This document shows, piece by piece, positions 34,561 to 46,618 of a stretch of DNA of 64,000 bases. Both the position numbers and the translations under genes were made by a program. The stretch lies in assembly GCA_023678885.1 (NCBI GenBank), contig CM042970.1, forward strand, positions 3,016,355-3,080,354, given 5' to 3'. Position 1 is the stretch's first letter, and each line of letters starts with the position of its first letter. Under the pieces are notes generated by a model. It made no database searches and was not told the DNA's origin. It saw only the letters and a list, made by a program, of their open reading frames with translations. The stretch is from Pogostemon cablin. Its lineage: Eukaryota > Streptophyta > Magnoliopsida > Lamiales > Lamiaceae.

Positions 34561-36480
34561 TGTAATTGATGATTCATGTGAAACTTAAGAATAGACTTGG
34601 AAACAGAGATTTAATTTTTAAAAGAATAGATCAGTTGAAAAGTAGCATCAAACATGGAGGTTGAAAGTTTTGATCTTGTCATAGAATTTACCATACCATA
34701 TAATTTTTTACTTTATTAAAAATAGTTAGATATTGATTTTCATCCCTAACTTTTCAAAATTTCACCGATTTTATCCCAAAAATAATACATATATATATAT
34801 TTTTTCATTAATTTTATCTGTAAAAACATCGATTCAAAATTAGAAAAATGAAACATTTCAATTTTGGTGATAATTTAAAATTTACAAAACTATTTTCGAG
34901 AAATTAAATTTTTTCACAAATGAAATAGATTTGTATGAGAAGATTTTAATTTTAATCCCATAGAACATGTTCATCTTGAAATATTCTGTCGACAACATCC
35001 AACAAATATTCCTTTACAATCTCGAATATTTCATGTGTAAATGTAGATTCGGAACATAAAGATTTTCTACAGCAATATAATTAAAAACAAATATTTTTTA
35101 TTGTTAAGAAATTTGTTAATTTCTTTACAGGAATTTCAAAATTACTACCATTATAACCAATTGCTAATCAATATTATTGGCGTTGCAAAAATTTAAATTT
35201 AATTTTTGTTAATAATGTACTAGAATTAATAAATGGAAATCTTTTTGTTGGTAAAGTGTGACTGCTAAAATAAATTTTGTTTTTGTTTTGTAGTGAAATA
35301 AGCATATTATATTGTACACATTTTGAATAATTGAACTAGAGCTTACCTAAATCAATATAATTTTATACAAATTGCAGAAGATTTCGGTCTGGACATGCTT
35401 GATGGTTTAACTTAAAACATATTTTAAAAAAATTAATTCAACCCTAAAATTGTCACCGATTATTTTATTCCCCCCAATTTGGTTTATTTGCCGTCCAAAT
35501 CGACAAATTTAATGATATTAGAAAAAAAATTAAATTAATACGGTTCACGGATCAAACACGATTGTAATTAGCTAGCAAATTTTTTACAAGTCTAAAAAGA
35601 TATATATTTTAAAAATAAGTGACCAATTAAAAACTCTATTCATTTACTATTTATCTTAACTGAAATTAAGATAAATATACATAGTGTATAAAACAATAGC
35701 ATTAAGATAAATATGCAGTATGCTAATCACACCCAAATCATCTCTAACTAAATGGAATTCCACACCAAAACATTGCATTAAACACAGATTTAATTAATTT
35801 ATTATTAAGTCGTACGATCTTTCCGATAATTAATAGTTTAATTTTAATAGTAAATTATAATCGTTACTCAAACCTTTTTTCGAAAAGGACTCGTATATAT
35901 TATTTTTTTAAAACTTTTTACTATTTAATATTAAATTATTATTTTCCTTAAATATAAACAGAAACGCAGATTAAAAACAAAGTAGGGCAAATTATTAACT
36001 CACAGTTTAATAATTAACTAAATGCAAATCTCTGAAAATATTACACGATTGGGCACGATAATCAAAAGTTCAATATATTTATGATTTTATTGTGTTATTA
36101 ATAATTTCAACGGAAACAGAGAAATATATATATATGGAGGAATTAGACAGACAGAATTTATACACAAACCATTACATTAAAACAGAACAGATTAATCGCA
36201 AAATAAATTAACATATAGACATCGATCTGAAATAAGCTTATAAAAAACAGTTCAGATTAAAAATATTCGAGATAATTAAATTAATAATTTTTTATGTACA
36301 AATTAAAACTCCAAGATTTTTTTTAACATATATATAAATATATATATAGACATGATCTGTGAAAATCCTTAGAAAATTTAATCTATCCAAAAGCAATAAA
36401 AATTGTAAATAAACATTAAAAGATAAAAAGTGAAATCCCAACTTACTGAGGACGACGAACGAGGTAGCTGTATTAGTAGA
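34561..36480. other. AT-rich intergenic DNA downstream of MIR172
   Basis: No coding sequence was found on either strand in this 1.9 kb. The part nearest 36480 is probably the 3' part of the MIR172 primary transcript. Confidence 0.4.
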
Positions 36481-36484
36481 ATAA

Positions 36485-36730
36485 ATTAGACAGTGATTGC
36501 CGCTGCAGCATCATCAAGATTCTCACATGTAGATTTCTCAGATTCATAAGAGAGTGTAGTATGAAAAATAATATAGTTTAAAATTATGATTTTAAAAAAA
36601 GTAATAGTAAAAAGAAATCATGGGACCCTAATATTAAGGGCAGCACCAAAAAAAAACACTCTGAGATGTAACCCTAGAAAAAGGGTGTGAATCTTGATGA
36701 TGCTCCATCCGCAAGGACCGACTGAATGTT
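36485..36730 (-). ncRNA. MIR172: MIR172 precursor
   Basis: miR172 silences AP2-like genes (AP2, TOE, SMZ types) by cleavage and translational block, promoting the adult phase, flowering and floral patterning. On the minus strand the 3' arm holds a 21-mer at 36523-36503, AGAATCTTGATGATGCTGCA plus G, which is the miR172c/d form. The 5' arm holds the passenger strand at 36706-36686 (GGAGCATCATCAAGATTCAC plus A), the usual star sequence. The two arms pair almost fully with a 2-nt 3' overhang. The loop between them is 162 nt, longer than average but within the plant range. Arm order (star first, mature on the 3' arm) is as in all MIR172 genes. No ORF competes. Confidence 0.95.
36503..36523 (-). 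ncRNA. miR172: Mature miR172 (c/d type)
   Basis: Twenty-one nucleotides starting with A and ending CTGCAG on the minus strand. I see no difference from the conserved sequence. Confidence 0.95.
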
Positions 36731-36939
36731 TGTTTTTCTCTCATCATATCATATCATATCCTAACCGAGGATAGAGAAAAGGGAAGAAATCTTGAAAGAT
36801 AAACCCTAATTAGACATCACTAGTGAGGGTTTGAAAGAAAGTGATGGATAAAGAGGAAAAGGACGATGAAAAGGGAAAAGAAAAGCTTCAAAGGTTGTCG
36901 ATCTGTTACGAAGATCAAGAACATAAAGAGAGAGTGAAT

Positions 36940-37580
36940 TGTGGATGATGATACAAGAATCAAAAGGGAGGGGTTGTTACTTATAGAGGTGGGGTGGGGG
37001 GTTGAAGGGGTGAGCCAAAAAGAATGCGAGATTTCAGGAATAGTTAAGGAGAGAGGGAGAGAGTGTATGAGGAGAGAGAGAGAGAGAGAGGGTTATAACA
37101 CTTAACAGTTAAGCATCGCAATCGAAGGGGGCCAAAAATGGGAAAACTTTAATAGATAGGGGGGTGAGAGCAGTTGCTAAACAGAGAATATGTAAGGAGG
37201 GGAAGTGCATTACTCTACTCGTGTTGAAGAATGTATGTCTCTCTGAGAGAGAGAGAGAGAGTATTACTTATTAGTGGGCATTAATTGCAGAAAATTAGGA
37301 AGGAGATTTGTTGCGTACTGCAGTAGCGTAAATACCGGAATTGACCTTTCAAGGACAGCTTATTAGCTTAGCTTAAGACCCCCCACCCATTACCCAACCA
37401 GCAGAGCAGAGGCTAGGGTTTCCATTTCTTACCATTTTTGGAAACTCTTGCGTCTCTCCCTCTCTTGCTAATTCAACTCCCAAACATTGCTCTTCCTTCC
37501 AACCCCATTAATTACCTACTTGGTAAAACGCGTTAACACACAAAACAACCATAACATTGACGACTTTATAATAACACTAT
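36940..37580 (-). promoter_or_regulatory. MIR172 promoter and leader region
   Basis: A TATA-like CTATAAG (minus strand, 36980-36986) would place the start near 36950, about 250 nt before the star strand. Upstream are GA/CT runs (about 37073-37091 and 37242-37261), common in plant leaders and bound by BPC factors. A CGTAC at 37314-37318 contains the GTAC core bound by SPL factors, known activators of MIR172 genes. No such site has been tested here. Confidence 0.55.
37073..37091. repeat. (GA)n microsatellite
   Basis: About nine GA dinucleotides. A second run is at 37245-37260. Both lie in the MIR172 promoter. Confidence 0.9.
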
Positions 37581-37614
37581 TTTGCCCTTAGATCTTCATG
37601 TGATGAATAAAAAA

Positions 37615-37842
37615 ACTCCCTCCGTCCATCATAATGAGGGTCATTTGCTTTTTGGTACGTAAATTAAACAATATTATTATTTAATTTGTAGTGAGTAGTT
37701 GTATTAGTAAAAATGTGGGTCCCAACATTTAATTGTATTAGAGGGGATGTATGAGTCTCATGTGTGTAAAAAAAAATGAGACTCTTTGGGTGGGACGACC
37801 AAAATGGAAAAATTGCCCTCTTAGCCTGAGACGGAGGGAGTA
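37615..37842. mobile_element. Stowaway-like MITE
   Basis: The ends ACTCCCTCCGTCCATCATAA and CTGAGACGGAGGGAGT are clean inverted repeats followed by TA. It lies at the outer edge of the MIR172 promoter. Confidence 0.8.
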
Positions 37843-37890
37843 ATATCCACTCCTTTAATGTTTTTTTAAGTTTGATTTTTATGTATAAAG

Positions 37891-38300
37891 TACTCCATTC
37901 ATCCGCCCAATAGGTATACATTTACTTTTTGTATATGAATTAAGGAGTATGTAGTATTATTTAATGTGTATTAGGTAGTTGTATTAGTGGGGTGTATGAT
38001 ACCCATATATTAAATGTATTAGTGGTGTGTGGGTCCCATGTGTTTAAAAAGGGAAAGGGTATACCTTTAGTGTGGACCCCCAAAATAGCAAAATGTATAT
38101 CTTTCCGGCGGACAAAGGGAGTAAAAAAGTGTGTAAAGTTGTTGGAACGAATGAAAAAGTGTATATTATGTTGGGATATGTAAAAAAAGTGAATATTATT
38201 ATAGTTGTCTTTTACCATTTTTAATGAACTGAAAGTATAAAATACTTTATTGGGACAGATAAAAAAGAAAAGCTAAAATACTTCCCAACGGAGGGAGTAC
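37891..38300. mobile_element. Stowaway-like MITE(s), composite
   Basis: The left end TACTCCATTCATCCGCCCAA pairs with GGCGGACAAAGGGAGTA at 38107-38123. A further right-type end (CCCAACGGAGGGAGTACT) lies at 38283-38300, so two related elements are nested or a longer one was shortened. Confidence 0.65.
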
Positions 38301-38413
38301 TTAAATTAATTAAAATTGATAACATTAATTATTAATAAATGATGATAATAACTTTGATAAAAAATAACTAATTAAAAAAAGTAAATATGATTTTATGCAA
38401 ATGTTCATCAATA

Positions 38414-41400
38414 GAAAATAATTTTTTTTAATAAGGAAAATAATTTTATTGCTTCAAAGGGCATGAGATTTACCCACATATTACAACAGAAACATAACAG
38501 ATATAACAGCTAAATGAAAAGTCCAAAATAAAAGACAGTACCAAACTAACACCACCATCATCATCTCTTTTTTATCATATAATCTTTTTCAGTATGCTTC
38601 TAACATCTTAATTTCACTTTTGCAAATCTGCACCTTTCAATAGCTCTTTCTTCTTGAGAGCAACCATCCCCAAACTTGAGTTCTAATATCATCCAATAGA
38701 ATCTTCGAGTTCCAACAACCCCCTTTAAATACCATGTTATTCCGCATTATCCAAATAACCCAAACCGTACAAATCCAAACACAAGAAGCCAATAAATTAC
38801 CCACACTCCCTTCTAGAAAACTTCTAAACTCCAAGAATTTTTTTTCTATACATCTTTGTCGTGGTCCAGCCACTCCCATCCATCTCATCACTCTATTCCA
38901 CAAGTCCGCCACCTTTTTACACTCTACAAATAAATGCAAAATAGATTTAGGGTAATTTTGACATACCGGGCATAAAGTGTTGACATTGTCAGGCAGACAA
39001 TTTCTCTTCCTGAGTTCTTCTTTGGTCGGCAGTCGATTTTTAATTATCCTCCATGCTAGAAACTGAGTTTTAGGTGTAGCCACTTTGTTCCAAATGTATT
39101 TAGTATATTCCTCAATTTGCTGATCCTCGCCCAACATCATTTATTTGAGTATCTCATATGATTCTTTAACAGTATACTCTCCCTGCCTCCTGATTCCCCA
39201 TTTCTAGACATCCCTTACATCCTTTATGATCTTCTTATTTCCTACATCCTTCGTGAACTCCAAATAGAGATTTATTTCCCATTCTTTAAAGACTCTTCTC
39301 CATCGCATATCCCAATTCCATTGATCAAAATCCCAAGCTCCCATAACTCCGATGTTTTCATCTTTCATTTCACTCAACATATATAGTCTTGGATATTTAT
39401 TTCTCAAATAAGTATCCCCCATCCATACTTCATTCCAAAACGATATACTTAATCCATCACCTACTTCTCTTCACAGAGCGTCTCTAAACCATCCTCCCTT
39501 ATCATCCACAGTAGATTTTATTATCTCCCTCCACCATCCTTTGAGACTTTGACTTTTTAGCATAATCTTCTCAAGGTTTCCCAACGAAGTATCAATGTCC
39601 AACCTTGCCATCATAACTTCATTCCATATCTCTCCTTGTTTATTGATCAGTTTCCATAGCCACTTGCCCATGAATGCCTTGTTATACAACTCTAGATTTT
39701 TTCATTCAAGCCTCCATATCTCTTATCTTTGCAAATTGTCGACCAACTAACCCAAGCTATTTTTTTACGTTCACCTTTTCCACTCCACAATAAGTTTCTT
39801 TGCAACCTGATTATCTTCTTCAATACACTAGATGGAGCCCGAAATATCGATAGCACATAAGTAGGTAGTGCATTTAACGCAACATTTATCAACACCAATC
39901 TCCCTCCATAGGAAATCTTCAATTTATCCCATTTATGCAACCTATTTTCAATCTTCGAGATTACATAACCCCAATCACTAGCGTTTTTATGGTTGTTTCC
40001 CACCTTCACTCCAAGGTAATTAAACGAAAATGAACCCACCTTGCAGCCTAAAATACATGCCATGTCTTCCAACACCCCCATATCCTCATTTGCTCCATAA
40101 ATACGACATTTCTCAAAATTTAATCCAAGCCCGGTCACAAGCTTAAGCAAGACAAGTAATCTTTTTTAGAAATATGACATTCTTCAGAGTCACTCTTCCA
40201 AAAAATATAGTATCATCAGCGAATTGCAAGAGCGATACTTGCTTCATGTTCCGCCTAATAACAAGTGGATCAAACAGCCCCATGGAAATCGCCTTCTTCA
40301 AACAAATATTATAAATTCTGCAGCTATGATAAATAAGAATAGAGAAAGTGGGTCCCCCTGTCTTAGCCCCCTCTATAATTGAAAGTCTCCCGATGGACTC
40401 CCGTTCACCAAAACTGATGTGTGCGCAGTAGAAAAGCATTCCTTCATCCAGGCTATCCATTTTGAATCAAAGCTGAAAGCCATCAACATTTCTTCCATAA
40501 AAATCCAATTCACAGAATCGTAGGCTTTTGCAAAATCAATTTTGTAGCAAAAACCTCCATCCCATTGTCCCTTTCACCTCCTCAATCACCATATTAAGAG
40601 TTGCTATACTATCTATTATTTGGCGCCCTTTTATAAAAGTTGTCTGACTATCTGATATTACTGGTTCGAGAACTTTACTTAGCCTCTGTGCCAAGATCTT
40701 CGACAGTATCTTATATGGGGCACCAATTAGAGAGATAGGTTGGAATTTCTCTAATTTTGATGCTCCTTCCACCTTTGGAATGAGAGTTATGAACGAATGG
40801 TTCAGGCCCTTAGGCATTCTAGCATTCTCATGGAATTGTCTGATAAAAGTCATCACATCTCCTTTAAGAGTCTCCTAACACACTTTAAAATTTTTCATAT
40901 TCATCCCGTCTAGTCCAGAACTTTTGGAGCCATCACAACCATTGATCACCTTAACTACTTCTTCATCAGAAAACTCTTTTACCAAAAATTTGTTATGTTC
41001 CTCTGATATCCTCAATGTCACAAATCCTGCTCCAATCTTTAGCCTATTATAGCTCTGGTTCATAAAATGTTTTTTAAATGCTTCAAAAACAGCGCCTTTT
41101 ACCAACTGAACATCCTTACCAACTGAACATCCTGTGACCAAACACCATTCACTACCAGCTCAGTGATTTCATTTTTTTAGCTCTTCCCTTTATGATTCTG
41201 CGAAAATATACTGAGTTCATATCTCCCTCTACAACCCATTTAGCTTTTGCCTTTTGCTTAAGGAAGCTCCTTCTATCTTTCACATCACGAATCAATAAAG
41301 CCCTAACTCGATTCCTCTGTATGATTTCTTCTTCTTCCAACCCGAATACCTCGTCCATCAAATCTAAACATCGAATCTCCTCTTTTCTATTCTCAATTCT

Positions 41401-42240
41401 GTTTTCAATATTACTAAACACTTCCACTTTCCACACTTTTAAGTCTTCTTTAAGCCTCTTCATTTTTTCTTTTAGCACATATCCACCCAGCCAACTACTT
41501 CATAATTAGACCACTTCTTTTTTTACCAAATTAACAAATCCCGGATGCCTCGTCCATACATTCAAGCTCTTGAATGGTTTTGGCCCCCAATCCACTGATT
41601 TCAATTCCAAAATTAAAGGGCAGTGATCTGATAAACTTCTGCTCGCTCCATGTAACCATGATCCGGGCCATGTCTCAAGCCACAGCTCGTTAACCAACAC
41701 ACGATCTAATCTGCTTTTGCAAGTACCATCATCTTTGTACCATGTATATGCCCCACCATGTAAAGGCATATCAAACAGGGTTGAGGTTCTAATGAATCTG
41801 TCAAATTGCCTCATGTCTCATCTACTTGTGACAGCACCTCTCCCCCTTCTCTCCCCCTCATTCCTCACAGAATTGAAGTCCCCTCCTACACAAATTAAAG
41901 TATCATGTAATCTTTCTATAGACAACAAAATTCTATCCCACAGAACTTCTTTTTCCTTCCATCGCACGATGCATATATATTTATCAAACAAATATCTTTT
42001 GTTACTTCAGTGCACACCCCATTCACGACGATTGCACCTTCTATATCCCACCAACTTCTCAACGTAATTTTGTCAGTATCCCAGCCTGTTACATTCCCAC
42101 CTGATCGACCTCTTGAACTTCTGTAAACCCATTGCCAATCAAGATTTCCACTCATCTCTCTACAAACTTCTGCATCTACGCTGTCCATCTTAGACTCTTG
42201 TATAAAATATACCCCACTGCCAACTCTCCTAATCCACACG
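38414..42240 (-). mobile_element. Second L1-type LINE, 5'-truncated
   Basis: Minus-strand non-LTR retrotransposon, 3.8 kb. A short candidate duplication ATCAATA flanks it (38407-38413 and 42241-42247). A T-run (minus-strand A tail) follows the left copy. The element starts inside the endonuclease, so ORF1 and the start of ORF2 were lost at insertion by incomplete reverse transcription. Confidence 0.85.
38637..42240 (-). pseudogene. LINE ORF2 fragment (endonuclease-RT-zinc region), broken
   Basis: Endonuclease part: about 42240-41506 (WVYRSSRGRSGGNVTGWDTD, SRLDRVLVN, SDHCPLILE). Reverse transcriptase: 41141-39692, with FITLIPKVEGASKLEKFQPI, TTFIKGRQIIDS, LQFADDTIFF and FNYLGVKVGNNHK. The zf-RVT C-terminal part is 39140-38637 (FLAWRIIKNRLPTKEELRKR, CPVCQNYPKSILHLF). 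Stops and frame changes near 41145, 40870, 40490, 40145, 39690 and 39200 inactivate it. It is a different LINE family from the one at 23.8-30.1 kb. Confidence 0.85.
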
Positions 42241-42247
42241 ATCAATA

Positions 42248-43744
42248 TAACTAATAACCATTTATTAATTTAATTAACCATCTTATGAACATAAATGGAA
42301 AGAATATTATCTTTAATTAAACGTTATAATTAATTTAAAAAGTGATGAGATTAAACATAAATGACTAATGTATTCACATTTATATAGTACTAGTATATTG
42401 TTGAAAAAAAAGTTAGTATTGCCGATTGCGACACATACGTCAACTCAATTTGAAATTGTTTATAAGAAAAAAATGTGAAAGAAATAAAACCCTATTTATA
42501 CCAGATTTATCGATGTTGCTCCACCTTAACAATGGAACCTAGCATTAGTTACAAAGATACATGACCAAATAATTTTTTGGTGAATAAATATTTTTTTTTG
42601 TAAAATAATTAAGTTGAGAAAAAGTCTTGCTTAAAATATTAGAAGACTAGTATGAAAAACAAAATAACAGAGTTATTTTGGAGAAATAAATAAAGCTCAC
42701 AGTAATTTAAATTATATGGTATGGCTACTGTTACATTTTAATGTTACATGAAATATTTTATTATATTCGTTAAAAGATGAGTAATATGTGTTGATGGAAA
42801 ATCTATTTTTTTTTAAAAGATATGTGTCCAGCTATTCGCAATCCAAATACATAATACAAAAATGTAATAGAGGAGATAGATAACTAGCTCATGTCAGAGT
42901 GATTTGGTTAAGTATTAAACGATTCAACTTTAGATGAAGTAGTCATTTAACATGATATCAGAGTCCATGGTTAACAAAGGTCCAGGGTTCGAACCTTACC
43001 GCCACCCATTTATGAGAAAAATTGCACATGCAAGGCAGCTTATTTATGAAAAAAAATGCACATGCAAGGCTTGAGGCAAAAATTTCCCTGGCGTGTTAGA
43101 GTGATTTGGTTAAGTATTAAACGGTTCAATTCTCTATAAACTTAAGCTTTTAGATGAGGTGATTGTTTAACAGCTCACACGGTTAAAGGATTGAAAGAGT
43201 ATTTGTGGGAAAAAAACATTAAATTTTGGACTGAAAAATAATCATATTCTAAAAGATAATATTCCCTTCATCCCCATATTCCTTTCAAGCTGTGTGTGTG
43301 AGTGAACGAATAGAAAGTGTACTTTTTGGGTGTATATTGCAGGAAAATTATAATATCATAAGTAAATTGATTAAAAAACGTAAATAAAGTAGTAATTAAG
43401 TTTGATGAACACAGTATAAAACGTAAGCAATATTTTTGTAATATATTATGAGGGTGTTAGTATTGTACTGTCTTTGTCTCCTTGAAAATATGTATTTATG
43501 TAAATTAAAAAATATAATATTTTTAACATATAGCAAGAAAATTTTTGTTATAATTTTACGTCTTACGCATAACTTTAATATAAATTGATTACAACTTGTT
43601 TTGCAATATTATATATTTAGAACATTTAGATGTATTAGTTTTTTCAGGATTCTTTTATCAAACAAACCAAAATAAAAAACATACACCTTACACTAAAACA
43701 AAAAAAATGTGAAGAAATAATCCATCTCTTAATGGACCTTTAAA
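42248..43744. other. AT-rich DNA with a possible SINE-like repeat at 42896-43150
   Basis: GAGTGATTTGGTTAAGTATT recurs at about 42898 and 43100. Between the copies lies AGGGTTCGAACC (42983-42994), a good Pol III B box, but no clear A box. No gene is seen. Confidence 0.35.
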
Positions 43745-44410
43745 ACTATTAATAGAGAAAATTGCAAAACTAGTCCCACCCGTCACGGTCCTATTTGGGT
43801 TTGGTCCCAATAGTCTTGACTTCAGTCCCAAACCTTTTTTTTAGCAAAATTGGTCCCACCGTTAAGGTTTTCGTTATTCCCGTTAATCAATTTTCGTCCC
43901 ACTGGACAATTCTTAAATACTGGGACCAAAAATACAAGAATCTTCCATTTTGGTCCCAAAACACTCGTTTAATCTATTTTTGCAGGAGACCATTGACATC
44001 TTACATCGTCCATAATCAAAAAGTAAGAATAGTAACATACATCCAAGAAATCTCTAATGATAGTACAGCTTCCCTTGATTTACAATCTCCAAGGTTTACA
44101 TACGCAAATGCAGTGACAAAAGATGTCCATTTTCCCTTCCTCTACTACCTGAAAAGTGGCAAACATAAGAAACTTTAGGTGCAAGAATGCCATAAGCTAC
44201 CCCAACTACGAAGCTACACACAATAAACAGATGACCAAGCCAGAAGACAAAGAGCCACATGTCTCAGGGAAAAAACATGGGAGGTAGAGAAGAGAGTATC
44301 TGGAATTGATAAACAGAACATACCAAAATCGAATATAATCGGTGATGAAAAATGACAAAGAGCACATAATGAGTAATAGAGTTAGCTCACCTAATTCACA
44401 CTTTTCCGAT

Positions 44411-44525
44411 TCACTCACTCTCTCCAAGCAAGATGAAGAGCTCCTCATCAGTGATTGCTCCAATCTCCATGGCACTTTCCAAGGCAGTTAAGCCACCAGC
44501 ATCCTTTATAGATGCTTGTACACCT
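44411..44525 (-). pseudogene. Captured terminal exon of an ankyrin-repeat protein
   Basis: After an acceptor (TTATTCAG, exon from 44525) the frame reads GVQASIKDAGGLTALESAME and IGAITDEELFILLGESE, then stops at 44411. The KDAxGxTALExAxE pattern is the end of an ankyrin repeat, and the acidic tail resembles C-termini of ankyrin-containing ArfGAP-type proteins, though that subfamily call is uncertain. It is in the same strand as the BAHD fragment and 1.5 kb downstream, so one transcript could join them. Confidence 0.55.
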
Positions 44526-46017
44526 CTGAATAACATATATACAGCATCATTAAAAGAGAAAAGCGTAAACAGACAAAAAGTTAAAATGATATTTGAAGAA
44601 ATATAATAAAGCATACTCAACCATGATTCATCTTGATAATAATTTATAACTCACAAGATAGTATATGAACACAATGCTGTTGACCATTGTTTTGTCATAT
44701 CCTAAATTTAATGTTTCTTGTAATAAAATGTTCTGAGACTCAAGATTCATTTATGCTCGCTTCAATTTAAGGTGCATGATTAGGGCCTATTTACTTCAAA
44801 TGACTCGATCACGTGATGTAACAATTAATAGGCAAGAACTCCACCAACCAGGAAGAGGCTTCATTGAATACACAGTACTGTGTCAGGTACAGGAAGAAAA
44901 CCAATGGTGAATGTAACGAAAATAAGAACATTAAACAATTTGGGTTGGCTGGATTTCTCTTGAGAAAATTTACCTCTAACTTGTGTAGAAATTATAAGGT
45001 ACAACAGGTTAGGAAACTTGTTAATTTATATTTCATCGTCGTTCAATATCAAACGATGGCAAATATGATGGACATTAAAATAAATTTAAGAGGAAACTCA
45101 TGAATGTAGACAATGACTAACCAAAAATAGCATCATAAATCACTAATTAAAATGACTCCAGCAATCTCTTTAAGTAGACATGACAAAGCTTCAAGCCGCA
45201 TTAGCAGACTAACCAACAGAATCTTAACATAGTAAGCCCTGAAGCATGCTAACTAAAAGCTAAGAACTCATGGAAATTACTTTCGTGAAGTCAATACCCA
45301 AGTCAAGAAGGTAGCTGATAGGAATGAATAAGCAAAGCAAGTGCTTCAAAATTGGGCCAAATTATTTAATGCTGCAATCACACAAACACAAAAGTTCAAA
45401 TATGATTGCTTGATGTGAAGAAAATGGCGCTTAATATTCAAGTAAAAAAACGTGGGGTCACACCTTAAAATGCACTATAGGTATAAAAACAGAAGACCAA
45501 GTAGTATCCCGGAGACACCAAACGTGATTAAGAAAAATATCACCAGGAACATAATGATAAAACGGCCAAAATATGTCCTCAAATCACAACCCCAAATACT
45601 ATCTGAAATTGATATCTCACTAAGAGGGAATACAGCTTCATTTGTTTGCAGATTTCTCAACCAATCACTTAGAGCAAGCCCACAATCCATAAACATTTAG
45701 ACTATGTACACATAAGAATAATACATACATGGATATATTGTCTAGTAGTCCTATATTCTCATCGCTCTAAGTTAATTACTAAACAGTTGCGCCTTGTATG
45801 ATGAAAAACGAGGAGACTGCTTTCTTCTGATGTCTTCATCCCAAAAGATTAATGGGTGAAACGAAAAGAGGGTTTAGAAATTGCTGTTTTGTGATTTATG
45901 GCAACCCTGCAGTGACTACTTATCGACCTGTCGAATATTTACTTATCATTACCCAACCAAGTAACAATTATTCATGTGAATCGCATAAAAAAAATTAAAA
46001 AAGTCGGGCTATCTTAC

Positions 46018-46146
46018 CTTGATACCTTCCCAATCTGGAGAGCTGAAGTTCTTGAAGCAGCAGCTCATGCAGTAGCCGTCGGCGACGGTGTGGTTGGCGG
46101 CGCAGCTGATGAACACTCCGTCCACAAGCTCCGTAACCTGCACCCC
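46018..46146 (-). pseudogene. Captured BAHD acyltransferase exon fragment
   Basis: Forty-three codons between an acceptor (CCTTGCAG) and a donor (ATCAAG then GTAAGAT), reading VQVTELVDGVFISCAANHTV and then ADG. The HxxxD motif of BAHD enzymes is kept as HTVAD, followed by G. BAHD proteins have about 430-480 residues, so this is only the piece around the catalytic His. After it the sequence (YCMSCCFKNFSSPDW) departs from the usual pattern. High GC compared with the flanks suits captured coding DNA. It sits near one TIR, just after a leader-like stretch. Confidence 0.65.
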
Positions 46147-46420
46147 CTGCAAGGGTTTCAAAGTTCAGGCCAAATTGCAAGCTTCATTTAATCGAAAATG
46201 GGGAAACACAAGGTTTTAGGGACGCGCTTTAATTCCAAGAGGTCAGAAACGGAGATGGATGATGAGAGAACTCGCAAATCGCAAGACGAGCCTTGGCGTG
46301 ATAGGAGGAAAGCGATTTGGGAAGGAGATTAGGGCAGAAACGATTTGGGGAATAAATTTAGGGCTCGAGTATTTCGGGGAATTAGTTCCAAATTTGGCAG
46401 AGAATCCCGATTCTCATAAT
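46146..46420 (-). other. Leader-like captured DNA inside the Pack-MULE
   Basis: On the minus strand this is pyrimidine-rich like a 5' UTR (TTTCTGCCCTAATCTCC). It contains an ATG at about 46188 whose frame stops after nine codons, just before the BAHD acceptor. It may come from a third gene. Confidence 0.35.
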
Positions 46421-46618
46421 TTAACGGCCACGTGACTTGCACGTGATGGGCCTCCGTTACATTTAGACGGCTGTGGGATGGAAATTGCAAAAATAAAATT
46501 GTACGAGACCATTATTGCATAAAAAAAACGTTTGGGACTGAAGTCAAGACTATTGAGACCAAACCCAAATGAAACCATGACGGGTGGGACTAGTATTGCA
46601 ATTTTCTCACTATTAATA

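Larger units (their letters stand above)
43755..46608. mobile_element. Pack-MULE-like transposon, 2,854 bp
   Basis: Both ends start GAGAAAATTGCAA and continue as inverted repeats for more than 80 bp (sharing ACTAGTCCCACCCGTCA, TTTGGGTTTGGTC and TCTTGACTTCAGTCCCAAAC), over 90% alike by eye. An exact 10-bp duplication ACTATTAATA flanks them (43745-43754 and 46609-46618), in the 8-11-bp range of Mutator-like elements. No transposase is present. Inside, on the minus strand, are exon fragments of at least two unrelated host genes, with splice sites. This is the definition of a Pack-MULE: a non-autonomous element that captured gene pieces. High TIR identity suggests fairly recent activity. Confidence 0.88.

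Noticed and set aside
42983..42994. A second Pol III B box (GGGTTCGAACC) as a tRNA gene
   Set aside because: No A box at the right distance and no stem pairing.
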